Positions 49,320 through 58,806 are shown, counted from the first letter of the stretch. The stretch is 64,000 nt of DNA from Roseateles_B flavus (GCF_039872765.1 NZ_JBDPZC010000011.1:1-64000), one strand, 5' to 3'. Translations and numbers: made by a program. The notes: a model not told the origin generated them from the sequence alone.

Positions 49320-50657
49320 TCACGCGGCCGGCCTGCGGGCCGGTCCTCGCTTTCTCTCGTCCTTGCTCCTCGCTTCGAGCGCGCGCTGCGTCAGCAGAGC
49401 GCGCTCTTTTTCATTGAGGCTCAGCGCCGCAGCCCGCTCGAAGGCCTCGGCCGCCTCCTCGCCGCGCCGCTGCTGCTGCAGCAGGTCGCCGCGCACGCTG
49501 TGCCACCAGGGGTAGCGCTGCATGGCGGCCTGCGCGCCCAGGGCGTCGACCAGGACCAGGGCTTCCGCCGCGCTGCCCTCGGGCGCCCGGCTCAGCGCCA
49601 CCGCGCGGTTCAGCGCGACCACGGGCGAGGGCCAGCCCTCCAGCAGCCGGGTGTAGAGGGCCAGGATCAGGGACCAGTCCGTGTCCTCGGCCCGCGTGGC
49701 GCGGGCATGGCAGGCCGCGATGCCCGCCTGCAGCAGGTAGTAGCCCGGCGCCTGGCCCAGGGCCGCGCAGGCCGCCTCGCCCGCGGCCAGCGCGGCCAGG
49801 CCGCGGCGGATCAGCAGGCTGTCCCAGCGGCGGCGGTCCTGGTCCATCAGCAGCACGGGCGCGCCTTGCGCGTCCAGCCGCGCCGCCTGGCGCGAGGCCT
49901 GGATCTCGAGCAGGCTCATCAGACCCAGCACTTCCGGCTCCTGCGGCATCAGCGCAGCCAGCAGGCGGGCCAGGCGCTGGGCCTCGCCCATCAGGTCGCT
50001 GCGCAGCCAGTCGCTGCCGGAGCTGGCGGCATAGCCCTCGTTGAAGATCAGGTAGACCACCTCCAGCACCGCGCCCAGGCGCTGCAGGCGCTCGGCGGGG
50101 CCGGGCAGCTCGAAGGGCACCTGGGCCTCGCTGAGCGTGCGCTTGGCGCGGCTGATGCGCTGGGCCACCGTGGGCTCGGGGCACAGGTAGGCGCGGGCGA
50201 TCTCGGCCGTGCTGAGGCCGCCCAGCAGACGCAGCGTCAGGGCGGCGCGCGCCTCGGGCGAGAGCAGGGGGTGGCAGGCGGTGAAGATCAGGCGCAGGAG
50301 GTCGTCGCCGATGTCATCGGCGCGGCGGGCGTCCAGGGTCTCGCTGAGGTCGGGCACCACATGCTCCTGGCGTGCCTCGATGTCCTGGGCCAGGGCCTCG
50401 TGGTGGCGTTCCTGCATGCGGCGCTGGCGCAGGCGGTCCAGGGCGCGGTGCTTGGCCGTGGTCATCAGCCAGGCACCGGGCTTGTCCGGCACGCCCTCGC
50501 GCGGCCAGTGTTCCAGGGCGGCCAGCAGGGCCTCCTGGGCGATCTCCTCGGCTTCATCGAGGTCGCGCAGCAGGCGGCGCAGCGCCCCGATCACGGCCGG
50601 CGACTCCAGCCGCCAGATGGCCGCGATGCGCGAGGTCAGCGCCGCCGCCTCGCTCAC
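49320..50657 (-). CDS. ECF42-type sigma factor with C-terminal helical domain
   Basis: 445 residues from a GTG start. Region 2 is LRDLDEAEEIAQEALLAALE to HRALDRLRQRR; region 4 is LRLLGGLSTAEIARAYLCPE then PTVAQRISRAKRTL. A 230-residue helical TPR-like C-terminal domain (WLRSDLMGEAQRLARLL and onward) marks the ECF42 group. No anti-sigma gene is present, and the C-terminal domain is thought to control activity. It sits last in an operon with two YciI/DGPF-type genes, the usual ECF42 partners. Confidence 0.9.
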   Translation of the reverse strand: MSEAAALTSRIAAIWRLESPAVIGALRRLLRDLDEAEEIAQEALLAALEHWPREGVPDKPGAWLMTTAKHRALDRLRQRRMQERHHEALAQDIEARQEHVVPDLSETLDARRADDIGDDLLRLIFTACHPLLSPEARAALTLRLLGGLSTAEIARAYLCPEPTVAQRISRAKRTLSEAQVPFELPGPAERLQRLGAVLEVVYLIFNEGYAASSGSDWLRSDLMGEAQRLARLLAALMPQEPEVLGLMSLLEIQASRQAARLDAQGAPVLLMDQDRRRWDSLLIRRGLAALAAGEAACAALGQAPGYYLLQAGIAACHARATRAEDTDWSLILALYTRLLEGWPSPVVALNRAVALSRAPEGSAAEALVLVDALGAQAAMQRYPWWHSVRGDLLQQQRRGEEAAEAFERAAALSLNEKERALLTQRALEARSKDERKRGPARRPAA

Positions 50658-51079
50658 GTCGCGGTGCCCTGCGAAGCGTTCACCTGGCTGGCATCCACCA
50701 TGTGCACCAGCTCCCAGAGGTGGCCGTCGAGGTCCTCGAAGCTGTGGCCGTACATGAAGCCGTGGTCCTGCGGCGGGCGCGGCGCACGGCCGCCCGCGGC
50801 GATGGCGCGGGCCACCAGCTGGTCGACCTCCTCGCGGCTGTCGCAGGAGAGGCAGACCAGCACCTCGGTGCTCTCGCGGGCATCGGCGATGCGCTTGTCG
50901 ATGAAGCCCTGGAAGAAGGGATGGATCAGCAGCATGGCGTAGAGGTTTTCGCCCAGCACCAGGCAGGCACCCTGCTCGTTGCTGAACTGCGGATTGAAGC
51001 TGTAGCCCAGGGCCTCGAAGAAGGCGCGGGAGCGCGCCATGTCGGCGATGGGCAGGTTGACGAAGATCTGGCGATGCAT
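50654..51079 (-). CDS. VOC-superfamily protein
   Basis: 141 residues. IFVNLPIADMARSRAFFEAL followed by GYSFNPQFSNEQGACLVLG and the end HSFEDLDGHLWELVHM are typical of the PhnB/glyoxalase-like VOC group. The stop overlaps the sigma factor start (GTGA). AGGAG precedes the ATG. Function unknown; the neighbours indicate a role in the ECF42 regulon. Confidence 0.83.
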   Translation of the reverse strand: MHRQIFVNLPIADMARSRAFFEALGYSFNPQFSNEQGACLVLGENLYAMLLIHPFFQGFIDKRIADARESTEVLVCLSCDSREEVDQLVARAIAAGGRAPRPPQDHGFMYGHSFEDLDGHLWELVHMVDASQVNASQGTAT

Positions 51080-51091
51080 GGGGTTCTCCTG

Positions 51092-51105
51092 GGGGTCAGG
51101 TCTTG
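51092..51105 (-). repeat. Interspersed 14-mer, exact copy forming a stop codon
   Basis: On the minus strand CAAGACCTGACCCC supplies the TGA stop of the VOC gene 51096-51503 and lies just before the ribosome site of the next gene. Confidence 0.7.
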
Positions 51106-51503
51106 CTCTCTGGTGTCACCAGCGGCTGGACCAGGTGGATGAGGTTGCCGCAGCCGTCCTCGAACAGGGCGCCGATGATCGGGCCCATGGGACGCGGCGG
51201 CTCGCGGAAGCGCACGCCGCGCTCGCGCAGGCGTTCGTACTCGGCCGCGATGTCGGCGGTGGTGAAGGCGGCCGCGGGCATGCCGGCTTCATAGAGGGCA
51301 CGCTGGTAGACCCGCGCCGGCTCGAAGCCCAGGGGCTGCAGCACCAGCTCCACGCCGGCCAGGCCCTCGGGCGAGCGCACGGTGAGGAAGCGGTAGGGTC
51401 CCATGGGGATGTCGGCGCAGGGCTCGAAGCCCAGCTGCTGCGTGTAGAAGCGCAGGGCCTCGTCCTGGTCCTGCACCAGCAGGGGGCTGAACTTGATCTG
51501 CAT
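51096..51503 (-). CDS. VOC-superfamily protein
   Basis: 135 residues. FSPLLVQDQDEALRFYTQQLGF and the end FEDGCGNLIHLVQP match bleomycin-resistance-like VOC proteins (the first motif given as FSPLLVQDQDEAL and RFYTQQLGF). The final three residues and stop come from a copy of the interspersed 14-mer. Fifth gene counted from the operon start at 52923 is the next VOC; this is the fourth. Confidence 0.83.
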   Translation of the reverse strand: MQIKFSPLLVQDQDEALRFYTQQLGFEPCADIPMGPYRFLTVRSPEGLAGVELVLQPLGFEPARVYQRALYEAGMPAAAFTTADIAAEYERLRERGVRFREPPRPMGPIIGALFEDGCGNLIHLVQPLVTPESKT

Positions 51504-51514
51504 GCGGGGGCCTC

Positions 51515-52042
51515 TCAGTGTTGTTCCGCGATCTGCTGCAGGTTCTTCAGGCCCTGCTCGAAATCCGTGCCGACCATGCGGTCCATGTTGAAGATCAGGC
51601 CCATCAGCTTGCTGAGGTAGGGGCTGGGGCCTTCCATGGCCCAGCTCAGCTCGCAGCTGCCGTCGGCCTGCGGCTGGATCTGGAAGAGGGCCTGGTTGTG
51701 GGCCTCGAAGGGCTTGATGAAGTCCAGGCGCAGGCGCACCTCGCGCCCGGGCTGCAGGCCGGTGATCTCCATGCTGCCCTGGCCCAGCTCCTTGCCCTGC
51801 CAGCCGTAGCGGGCGCCGATGCCGGCGGCCGGCCCGCTGTACTCGCCCTGGGCGCCCGGCTCCTTGCGCAGCCAGGGGTTCCAGCGGTTGAACTGGTGCA
51901 GGTCCTGGATCAGGCCGTAGACCGTATCGGGCGGGGCCTGGATGCGCAGGCGGCGCTCGACGCGGAAGTGGTCGGGCCGGAAGGCCGCCGCCACGAGCAC
52001 GCCGGCCAGCAGCAGGACGATGAGTCCGATCATCTTGATCAT
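51515..52042 (-). CDS. SRPBCC (START-like) protein with N-terminal membrane helix
   Basis: 175 residues: a membrane helix (IGLIVLLLAGVLVAAAF), then the polyketide-cyclase/START-like fold (VERRLRIQAPPDTVYGLIQD, WNPWLRKEPG). It should bind a hydrophobic ligand in its central cavity. Its start overlaps the stop of the YciI gene upstream (ATGA). Confidence 0.8.
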   Translation of the reverse strand: MIKMIGLIVLLLAGVLVAAAFRPDHFRVERRLRIQAPPDTVYGLIQDLHQFNRWNPWLRKEPGAQGEYSGPAAGIGARYGWQGKELGQGSMEITGLQPGREVRLRLDFIKPFEAHNQALFQIQPQADGSCELSWAMEGPSPYLSKLMGLIFNMDRMVGTDFEQGLKNLQQIAEQH

Positions 52043-52464
52043 GCCTGGCCTCCCTGGCGCTCCGCTTCCAGGGCCTTGAAGCGCTGGATGCCTTCCAGCT
52101 CGGCGAAGTCGTCCAGGTCATACAGCGGCCGGACCTCGATGCAGCCTGCCTGCCCCTCGCCGAAGGGCGCCGGGAAGCGGCGCGCCCATTCCAGGGCTTC
52201 GTCGCGGCTGCGCACCTGGATGAGGGTGTAGCCGGCGATCAGCTCCTTGGACTCGGTGAAGGGGCCGTCCAGCAGGCGGCTGCCCTCGGGGCCGTGCTCG
52301 ATGCGCCAGCCGGCGCTGCTGGGCTTGAGGCCCGCGGCGTCCAGCAGCACGCCGGCGCGGGAGAGCGCCTCGTGATAGGCCGCCATGTCCAGCATCACCT
52401 GGGGGTCCGGCGTGCCGCCGGTCTCGCTCTGCGCGGTGGCGCGCACCATGATCATGAATCGCAT
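52039..52464 (-). CDS. YciI/DGPF-family protein
   Basis: 141 residues. MRFMIMVRATAQSE and the motif LLDGPFTESKELIAGYTLI are those of the YCII-related (DGPF) family, the near-constant companion of ECF42 sigma factors. CAGGAGAC precedes the ATG at 52464. A His/Asp pair in the ferredoxin-like fold is the proposed active site; the reaction is unknown. Confidence 0.88.
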   Translation of the reverse strand: MRFMIMVRATAQSETGGTPDPQVMLDMAAYHEALSRAGVLLDAAGLKPSSAGWRIEHGPEGSRLLDGPFTESKELIAGYTLIQVRSRDEALEWARRFPAPFGEGQAGCIEVRPLYDLDDFAELEGIQRFKALEAERQGGQA

Positions 52465-52566
52465 GTCCGTCTCCTGTGGCGGGCCGCCCCATGCGGCCTC
52501 ATGCCTGTACGACGAAGGCGGTCCACGCATTTCGACAGCGGGCCAGCAATTTTTTTGGCGCAACCG

Positions 52567-52923
52567 TCAGAGGGCGTCCTCGAAGCAGGGGCCCACGCCG
52601 CGCACCTCGATCGTTGCCCACTCCGCCGCCGGGCAGCGCGCGGCGATCTCCAGCGCGGCCTCACGCGTGGGCACGTCCAGCAGGAAGAAGCCGCCGACCA
52701 GTTCCTTGCTCTCGGCAAAGGGGCCGTCGGTGATGCTCAGGCTGCCGTCGCGCTTCTGCACGCGGCTGCTGCGGCCCGACAGCGACTGGCTGGCCAGCAG
52801 CTGGCCGCGGGACTGCAGCTCGGCACCGAACTGCAGCATGCGCTCGTAGACCTGCTCGCCGGCATCCCGGCCGCGATCGGCCCGCTGGCCGTGGGGTTCG
52901 AGGATCAGCAGCATGTAGCTCAT
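52567..52923 (-). CDS. YciI/DGPF-family protein
   Basis: 118 residues. MSYMLLILEPHGQRAD and SITDGPFAESKELVGGFFLL (DGPF motif) place it in the same family as its neighbour, probably a duplication. It is the first gene of the ECF42 operon. Position and orientation suggest that the sigma factor activates a promoter in the short region between 52923 and the divergent S1/P1 nuclease gene. Confidence 0.87.
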   Translation of the reverse strand: MSYMLLILEPHGQRADRGRDAGEQVYERMLQFGAELQSRGQLLASQSLSGRSSRVQKRDGSLSITDGPFAESKELVGGFFLLDVPTREAALEIAARCPAAEWATIEVRGVGPCFEDAL

Positions 52924-53146
52924 GGGCGCGTACTCTGGATGAAAGAAGGATGGCGCATTGTGCGTCCTGCGCCACGCCATCGGCCGCCCCGGGGATCCAC
53001 CCCTGGCGCAGGCATGGACTTGGTCGAGAATCGCCCCTCAAGGAAACGCCGGACCGCCCAAGTTTCCCTGGCCCCCTCGGGGGACCTGGCACGCCGTGGC
53101 AGGTTGGGGGGCGGTCAGCAGTCAAAGCAGTCAAGGAAGTCTCGCC

Positions 53147-54223
53147 ATGCCGTACGCACCGTCCCGTCATCCGAATGCCCTGTCCACCGTGGCAACCGCC
53201 TTCGCGGCCCTCGCCCTGGCCGTCGGCCCCCAGCAGGCCGCCCACGCCTGGGGTGCCACGGGCCACTCGGCCGTCGGTGACATCGCCGCCCAGCTGATCA
53301 AGGGCACGCGGGCCGAGCGCGAAGTCAACCGCATCCTCGGCGGGGTGAGCCTGCACGACATCGCCGTCTGGCCCGATTGCGTCAAGGGCATCGACCCGGC
53401 CAAGGACTTCCGCTACACCGTCACCGGCCGCTACCCCGAGTGCGCCCCCTTCGAGAACAAGCCCGAGGAAGAGGCCCTCATGCGCGACTACGTCAAGCGC
53501 AACAACGAGGGCTGCGGACCCAGGCCCGGCGAGGAGAGCTGCCACAAGCAGTACCACTACACCAACCCCGCCCTGGAGCGCGGCCGCTACAGGCCGGGCT
53601 CGGTGGGCACCAGCGACCACGACATCGTCTATGCCCTCGAGGCCGCCCGCCAGCGCCTGGCCGGTGGCACCGTGCCGGGCCCCTTCGCCCTGCAGACCGA
53701 GCGCGAGGCCCTGGCCCTGCTGGTCCATGACCTGGGCGACGTTCACCAGCCCCTGCACGTGGGCTCGGTCTACCTCGACGAGAAAGGGCAGCGGCGCGAC
53801 CCCGACGTCCAGGGCGACGACCCGCAGGCCCGCACCGTGGGAGGCAACGCCCTGGCCGTGATGGGCCCCACCGGCCCGGGCGGCAATCTGCACGCCTACT
53901 GGGACAACGCCCCGGGCAAGCTGAGCCCCGAGCAGCTGGCGGCCCTGCCGGCCGCCGCCCGCCAGGTGCCGGCCATGGCCGCCGATCCCGCCCAGTGGCC
54001 CGCCTTGTGGGCCAGCGAGACCATGGTCGAGGCCGAGACCGCGTACGCCGGCCTGCAGTTCGGCGAGCGCCAGTCCAGCCTGCGCGGCTCGCGCTGGGTC
54101 GTGACCCTGCCCGCCGACTACGAGGCGCGCAGCCAGGCCCTGGTCCGCCAGCAGCTGGCGCGCGCCGGCGCCCGCCTGGCCCAGCTGCTGCAGACGATCT
54201 GGCCGGACGCCGCCAAGCCCTGA
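53147..54223 (+). CDS. Secreted S1/P1 nuclease
   Basis: 358 residues. Cleavage after AAHA leaves Trp as the first mature residue (WGATGHSAVGDIA), as required because that residue helps bind zinc. Further zinc ligands are in HDIAVWPD, KQYHYTN, VHDLGDVHQPLHVG and GGNLHAYWDN. It cuts single-stranded RNA and DNA and removes 3' phosphates in the periplasm or outside the cell. It is longer than plant and fungal relatives. The 220 bases upstream show no clear promoter. Confidence 0.92.
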   Translation: MPYAPSRHPNALSTVATAFAALALAVGPQQAAHAWGATGHSAVGDIAAQLIKGTRAEREVNRILGGVSLHDIAVWPDCVKGIDPAKDFRYTVTGRYPECAPFENKPEEEALMRDYVKRNNEGCGPRPGEESCHKQYHYTNPALERGRYRPGSVGTSDHDIVYALEAARQRLAGGTVPGPFALQTEREALALLVHDLGDVHQPLHVGSVYLDEKGQRRDPDVQGDDPQARTVGGNALAVMGPTGPGGNLHAYWDNAPGKLSPEQLAALPAAARQVPAMAADPAQWPALWASETMVEAETAYAGLQFGERQSSLRGSRWVVTLPADYEARSQALVRQQLARAGARLAQLLQTIWPDAAKP

Positions 54224-54303
54224 CGCAAGGGCCCCGGTCGTGAAGCCTGCACGCCCCCCGCCCGCGGGGGAGGGTGGGGAGGCCCTTTCAAGGGGGCGTG
54301 GTC

Positions 54304-56895
54304 ATGACCGATGATCGGGCCATGATTCCCGCCCCTCTTCGATCGGACGAGGACCGGGCCCTGGCCGCCCTGCGCGCCCTGCAGGTGCTGGACAGCCCGC
54401 CCGAGCCGGAGTTCGACGCCCTGGTCCGCACGGCCGCCCTGGTCTGCGGCGTGCCGGTGTCGGCGATCAGCCTGATCGATGCGCAGCGCCAGTGGTTCAA
54501 GGCCCAGGTCGGCCTGAAGGGCCTGGACGAGGCCCCGCGCGAGACGGCCTTCTGTGCCCATGCCGTGCTGGGCGAGACCGTGTTCGAGGTGCCCGACGCC
54601 CGGCTGGACCCGCGCTTCGCCGACAGCCCGCTGGTGCTGGCCTCGCCCCACATCCGCTTCTATGCCGGTGCGCCGCTGAGGCTCAGCGGCGGCGAGCACG
54701 TGGGTGCGCTGTGCGTGATCGACCGCGAGCCCCGCCAGCTCGACGATCAGCAGCGCGAGGTCCTGCAGCAGCTTGCCCTGGCTGCCAGCCAGATGCTGGA
54801 GGGGCGTCGCGCCCTGCGCATCGAGCGCCACGCCATGGCCGAGGCCTCGCGGGCGGCCGCCCTGCTGCAGCACAGCGCCGACGCCATCCTCAGCATCGAC
54901 ACGCAAGGCCTCATCCGCCGGGCCAATGCCGCGGCCGAGCGGCTCTTCGGCGCGGCGCCGCTGCAGCTGCGGGGTCGCTCGCACGACTCCCTGGTGCCGG
55001 AGTCCTTCCGGGCCCGCGAGCAGAACAACCGCCAGGCCCTGGCCGCCGGCGAGGCCCTGAGCCACGAGAGCGAGCGGCTGCGCCTGGACGGGCAGCGCCT
55101 GCTGGTCTCCGTGACCCTGGTGGCCGAGCACGACCTCGACGGCGGCGAGATCGGGGTCACCGAGTTCATCCGCGACATCACGGCCCGCGAGGAGGCGGCC
55201 CAGGCCCTGGCCCTCAGCGCCGAGCGCTTCCGCAGCCTCAGCGACTGCGTGCCCGTGGGCGTCTTCCAGGTGGACCGCGGCGGGCAGTCGGGCTACACCA
55301 ACGAGCAGTGGCGCCAGATCTACCAGATCGCACCAGCCCAGGTGAGCCACGAGACCTGGCTGTCGCGCATCCACCCCGAGGACCGCGAGCGCGTGCGCCA
55401 GGCCTCGCAGCGCAGCCAGGGGGGCAAGGAACCATTTGACGAGACCTACCGCGTGGTCTGGCCCGGTGGCGAGGTCCGCCATGTGCGCAGCCGGGCCCAG
55501 GAGCTGCAGAGCCTGCGCGGCGAGCCCCTCGGCTTCGTGGGCATGGTGGAGGACATCACCGAGCGGCGCGTCTTCGAGGCCCAGCTGGTGCAGGCCCGCG
55601 ACCAGGCGCGCGCCGCTGCCCAGGAGGCGCTGGAGAACGCCCGCCTGCTGCGCAACATCACCGATGCCGTGCCCGGCCTGGTGGCCTACTGGCGACGCGA
55701 CCTCAGCTGCCGCTTCGCCAGCCGCTCCTTCGAGGAGTGGTACGGCCGAAGCCGCGAGGACATGCTGCGGCTGAGCGTGCCTGACGTCCTGGGACCCGAG
55801 GCCTACGAGCGCACGCGCCCCTACCTCGAGGGCGTGCTCGCCGGGCAGGTGCAGACCTTTGAGCGCAGCATCCGCCGGCCGGACGGGCGCTTGGGCCAGA
55901 TGCTGGTCCACTACGTGCCGGACACCGACGCCCGCGGCGAGGTGCGCGGCATCTTCGCCGTGGCCAGCGACGTCAGCAGTCTCAAGACCGCGCAGCGTGA
56001 GCTGCAGCTGGCGGCCTCGGTCTTCAGCGCCACGGTGGACGCCGTGATGGTGACGGACGCCCAGGGCCTGATCCTGTCGGTCAACCCGGCCTTCACGGCC
56101 ATCACCGGCTTCGAGCCCGCGGACGTGATGGGGCGCTCCGCCGACGTGCTGGGCCGCGACGACCGGGCGCTGGAGGCCCAGGCCCGGGAGGCCCTGCGCA
56201 CCCAGGGCCACTGGCAGGGCGAGCTGTGGCGCCGCCGCAAGAGTGGCGAGGCCTTCCTGCAGTGGCTGGACCTGAGCGTCATCCCCGGCGATCCCCTCAC
56301 CGGGGCCGAGGAGCGCCAGCTGCACGTCTTCAGCGACGGCACCGAACAGCGGCGGCGCGACGAGCGCCTGCAGCACCTGGCCTTCCATGACGCGCTGACC
56401 GGCCTGGCCAACCGCAGCCTGCTGATGGAGCGCCTGGGCCGCCTGCTGGGCCAGACGCACCGCGAGCGCCGCGAGCTGGCCCTCATGTACATGGACCTGG
56501 ACGGCTTCAAGGCCGTCAACGACAGCGTGGGCCACGCCCAGGGTGACGCCCTGCTGCGCCAGGTGGCCGCACGCATGAGCACCCTGGTGCGCGACACCGA
56601 CACCCTGGCCCGCCTGGGCGGCGACGAGTTCGTGCTGCTGCTGGACCAGGCCGCCGGACCCCAGGAGCTGGAGCTGGTGGCCGGGCGCCTGATCGAGGCC
56701 GTCAGCCAGCCCATGGTGCTGGCGGGGCAGAGCGTGGTGGTGGGCGTGTCCGTGGGCATCGCCCGCTTTCCCCAGCATGGTCGCACCGTGGAGGGTCTTA
56801 TGCGGGCGGCCGACCTGGCCATGTACGCCGCCAAGGCCGCGGGCCGCAACTGCTGGCAGTTCGCCCCCGACGAGACCCCGCTCGCGGCCTCCTGA
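54304..56895 (+). CDS. Diguanylate cyclase with GAF and four PAS domains
   Basis: 863 residues from the ATG at 54304. A GAF domain (about 10-170, with FCAHAVLGE and GALCVIDREPR), four PAS domains (about 185-300, 310-430, 445-570, 575-690) and a GGDEF domain. The active site RLGGDEF has GGDEF at 772-776, preceded by the inhibitory site RDTD. No EAL domain follows. The protein is soluble and would make c-di-GMP in response to cytosolic signals. Confidence 0.92.
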   Translation: MTDDRAMIPAPLRSDEDRALAALRALQVLDSPPEPEFDALVRTAALVCGVPVSAISLIDAQRQWFKAQVGLKGLDEAPRETAFCAHAVLGETVFEVPDARLDPRFADSPLVLASPHIRFYAGAPLRLSGGEHVGALCVIDREPRQLDDQQREVLQQLALAASQMLEGRRALRIERHAMAEASRAAALLQHSADAILSIDTQGLIRRANAAAERLFGAAPLQLRGRSHDSLVPESFRAREQNNRQALAAGEALSHESERLRLDGQRLLVSVTLVAEHDLDGGEIGVTEFIRDITAREEAAQALALSAERFRSLSDCVPVGVFQVDRGGQSGYTNEQWRQIYQIAPAQVSHETWLSRIHPEDRERVRQASQRSQGGKEPFDETYRVVWPGGEVRHVRSRAQELQSLRGEPLGFVGMVEDITERRVFEAQLVQARDQARAAAQEALENARLLRNITDAVPGLVAYWRRDLSCRFASRSFEEWYGRSREDMLRLSVPDVLGPEAYERTRPYLEGVLAGQVQTFERSIRRPDGRLGQMLVHYVPDTDARGEVRGIFAVASDVSSLKTAQRELQLAASVFSATVDAVMVTDAQGLILSVNPAFTAITGFEPADVMGRSADVLGRDDRALEAQAREALRTQGHWQGELWRRRKSGEAFLQWLDLSVIPGDPLTGAEERQLHVFSDGTEQRRRDERLQHLAFHDALTGLANRSLLMERLGRLLGQTHRERRELALMYMDLDGFKAVNDSVGHAQGDALLRQVAARMSTLVRDTDTLARLGGDEFVLLLDQAAGPQELELVAGRLIEAVSQPMVLAGQSVVVGVSVGIARFPQHGRTVEGLMRAADLAMYAAKAAGRNCWQFAPDETPLAAS

Positions 56896-56956
56896 TCGCG
56901 CAGGCGCTATGCTGGCCGGCATCCGGAGTTCGCCCTCCTTCGCCTGCCTGATCATC

Positions 56957-57409
56957 ATGTCCAAGCCGCTTTCCCTCCTCGCCGTCCTGACCCTTGCGGG
57001 CCTGACAGCCTCGCCTCTGGTGGCTCAGGCGGACAGCAGCTCGGTGTCCTCGATCTCGGCCGGTGCCTCGCAGTCGCTGGGCAGCGTGTCCGACTCCATC
57101 CAGGGTTCCAGCAACAGCTCCACCGGCCGCCGGGTGGCGGCGGGCGAGTACCGCGTGGTCGAGATCGCCGCCCTCGAGGACCGCCCCGGCCTGGAGCGCG
57201 TCCAGCTGGAAGGCGAGGGTGGCCGCTTCAGCCTGCTGCTGCCGGCCGCCCTGCGCGAGCGCGAGGCCCTGCGCAGCGGGGACCGCATCGCCGTGAGCGC
57301 GCCCGCCTATGGCCTGGCCTTTGCCCGCGTGGGCGCCCGGGAGCCCTTCTTCCTGGCCCTGGAAGAGGGCTGGCGCCATGAATTCCAGCGCCGGGCCGTG
57401 ACGCTGTGA
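56957..57409 (+). CDS. Secreted small protein of unknown function
   Basis: 150 residues. Signal peptide (LSLLAVLTLAGLTASPLVAQA), then a serine-rich stretch (SSSVSSISAGASQSLGSVSD) and a beta-rich C-terminal domain. The stop overlaps the next start (GTGA), so it is co-translated with the DUF2145 gene. Such Ser-rich exported proteins next to DUF2145 are common in the order, but no function is known. Confidence 0.7.
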   Translation: MSKPLSLLAVLTLAGLTASPLVAQADSSSVSSISAGASQSLGSVSDSIQGSSNSSTGRRVAAGEYRVVEIAALEDRPGLERVQLEGEGGRFSLLLPAALREREALRSGDRIAVSAPAYGLAFARVGAREPFFLALEEGWRHEFQRRAVTL

Positions 57410-58317
57410 ACCCGGCCTGGCGCCGCGGGCTGCCGGCCCTGGCGCTCCTGCTGGGCCTGCTGGCACCGCTGGCGAGCCGGGCGGCCACGGAACTGCTCTG
57501 CGCCCGCGAGCGGGAGGCCACGGCAGCCGAGCAGGCACGGGCCCTGCGCTTCAGCGCCGCCCTGCGCGAGCTGATGGAGGCCGGCGGGCAAGACCTGGCC
57601 CTCATCGCCCGCGATGGCCTGGACCTGCGCCGCTGGGGCCAGCGCTACTCCCACGCCGGCCTGGCCCTGCGCGACAACCCCGCCGGCCCCTGGGCCGTGC
57701 GCCAGCTCTATTTCGACTGCGACAGCGGCCGCCCCCGCCTGTTCGACCAGGGCCTGGCCGCCTTCGTGCGCGGCAGCCAGCGGCCCCAGCAGGGCTTCAT
57801 GGCTCTGCTGCTGCTTCCGCCCGAGGCCAGCGCCGCCCTGCATGCGCTGGCCCTGGACAACGCCCGCGCCCTGGACCTGCTGCATCCGGCCTACAGTGCC
57901 AATGCCTATGTCTACGGCCTGCGCTACCAGAACTGCAACCAGTGGCTGGCCGAGCTGCTGGCCGCGGCCTGGGGCGGCGCCGGCGACCGTGCCCAGGCCC
58001 AGGCCCAGGCCTGGCTGCGCGAGCAGGGCTATGCCGGCACGGTGCTGCAGCTGCCCGGCCGGCCCTGGCTGTGGCTGGCGGCCCTCAGCCCCTGGCTTCA
58101 TCTGGCCGAGCATCCGGATGAAGACCTGGCCGCCGCGCGCCAGCGCATCAGCCTGCCGCAGGGCCTCATGGACTGGCTGCTGCAGCGCTTCCCCGCGGCA
58201 CGCCGGGTCGACCTCTGCGAGTCGGCCGAGGGGCTGATCCAGCGCGAGGGCGGCTTCGCGCCGCAGGCGGCCTGCGAGCTGCAGCCCGGGGACCGCCTGC
58301 TGGCCGCGCCGGGCTAG
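57406..58317 (+). CDS. DUF2145 exported protein
   Basis: 303 residues from a GTG start. After a signal sequence (ALALLLGLLAPLASRA) come RYSHAGLALRDNPAGPWAVRQLY and NAYVYGLRYQNCNQWLAELLA, motifs of the DUF2145 family. The conserved His in YSHAG and Cys in NCNQW recall an NlpC/P60-like papain-fold peptidase arrangement, which is an inference. It ends exactly against the stop of the next, convergent gene. Confidence 0.78.
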   Translation: MNPAWRRGLPALALLLGLLAPLASRAATELLCAREREATAAEQARALRFSAALRELMEAGGQDLALIARDGLDLRRWGQRYSHAGLALRDNPAGPWAVRQLYFDCDSGRPRLFDQGLAAFVRGSQRPQQGFMALLLLPPEASAALHALALDNARALDLLHPAYSANAYVYGLRYQNCNQWLAELLAAAWGGAGDRAQAQAQAWLREQGYAGTVLQLPGRPWLWLAALSPWLHLAEHPDEDLAAARQRISLPQGLMDWLLQRFPAARRVDLCESAEGLIQREGGFAPQAACELQPGDRLLAAPG

Positions 58318-58785
58318 CTAGCGCGGTCTGCGCAGCAGGCGCAGCTTCCAGCCGGCTTCTTCGTCCGGGGTCATCAGGGCGTCACCGGCCCGGCGCGGGC
58401 CGACGCGGCCATTGGCCTCGATGCTCACGACGATGCGGCACAGATGGCTGCGCCCCGAGTGGAATTCACAGCGCACGGCTTCCAGTGACACGATGCGCAC
58501 CAGGTGCGGGCGCGCCTGTGCTGGCCCCAGCTCCTCGAGGATCTCGGCATTGCTCGCTGCCACGTGGCGCCGGTAGGCCTGCTCGACTTCGGCCAGGCTG
58601 GGCACAGGCACCGGGCGGCGCTCCCAGGGCTCGGCGGGGGCCGGCTGCAGCGCGGTCGCCAGCAGCAGGGCGGCGCCGGACTTGAGCCAGCGCAGAGCCC
58701 GGCCGGGCCGGCCGGCAAGGGCCGTCCTGCGTTTGCGCCAGGGCAAGGACAGCGCCCCGGCTGAGGCCTTCAATGAGGGTTCCAA
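58318..58785 (-). CDS. Small exported or membrane-anchored protein of unknown function
   Basis: 155 residues if it starts at the TTG at 58785, which has GGAGG six bases upstream. No ATG or GTG is suitably placed. A basic N-terminus precedes a hydrophobic helix (WLKSGAALLLATALQPAPA) and a soluble domain with two cysteines (CEFHSGRSHLCRIV). The gene is divergent from the DUF3149 gene. Function unknown. Confidence 0.6.
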   Translation of the reverse strand: MEPSLKASAGALSLPWRKRRTALAGRPGRALRWLKSGAALLLATALQPAPAEPWERRPVPVPSLAEVEQAYRRHVAASNAEILEELGPAQARPHLVRIVSLEAVRCEFHSGRSHLCRIVVSIEANGRVGPRRAGDALMTPDEEAGWKLRLLRRPR

Positions 58786-58806
58786 CAACGACCTCCGGAC
58801 TCCACC

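Noticed and set aside
54118..56964. Open frame of 948 codons on the minus strand
   Set aside because: Antisense shadow of the GAF-PAS-GGDEF gene; no domain or start signal.
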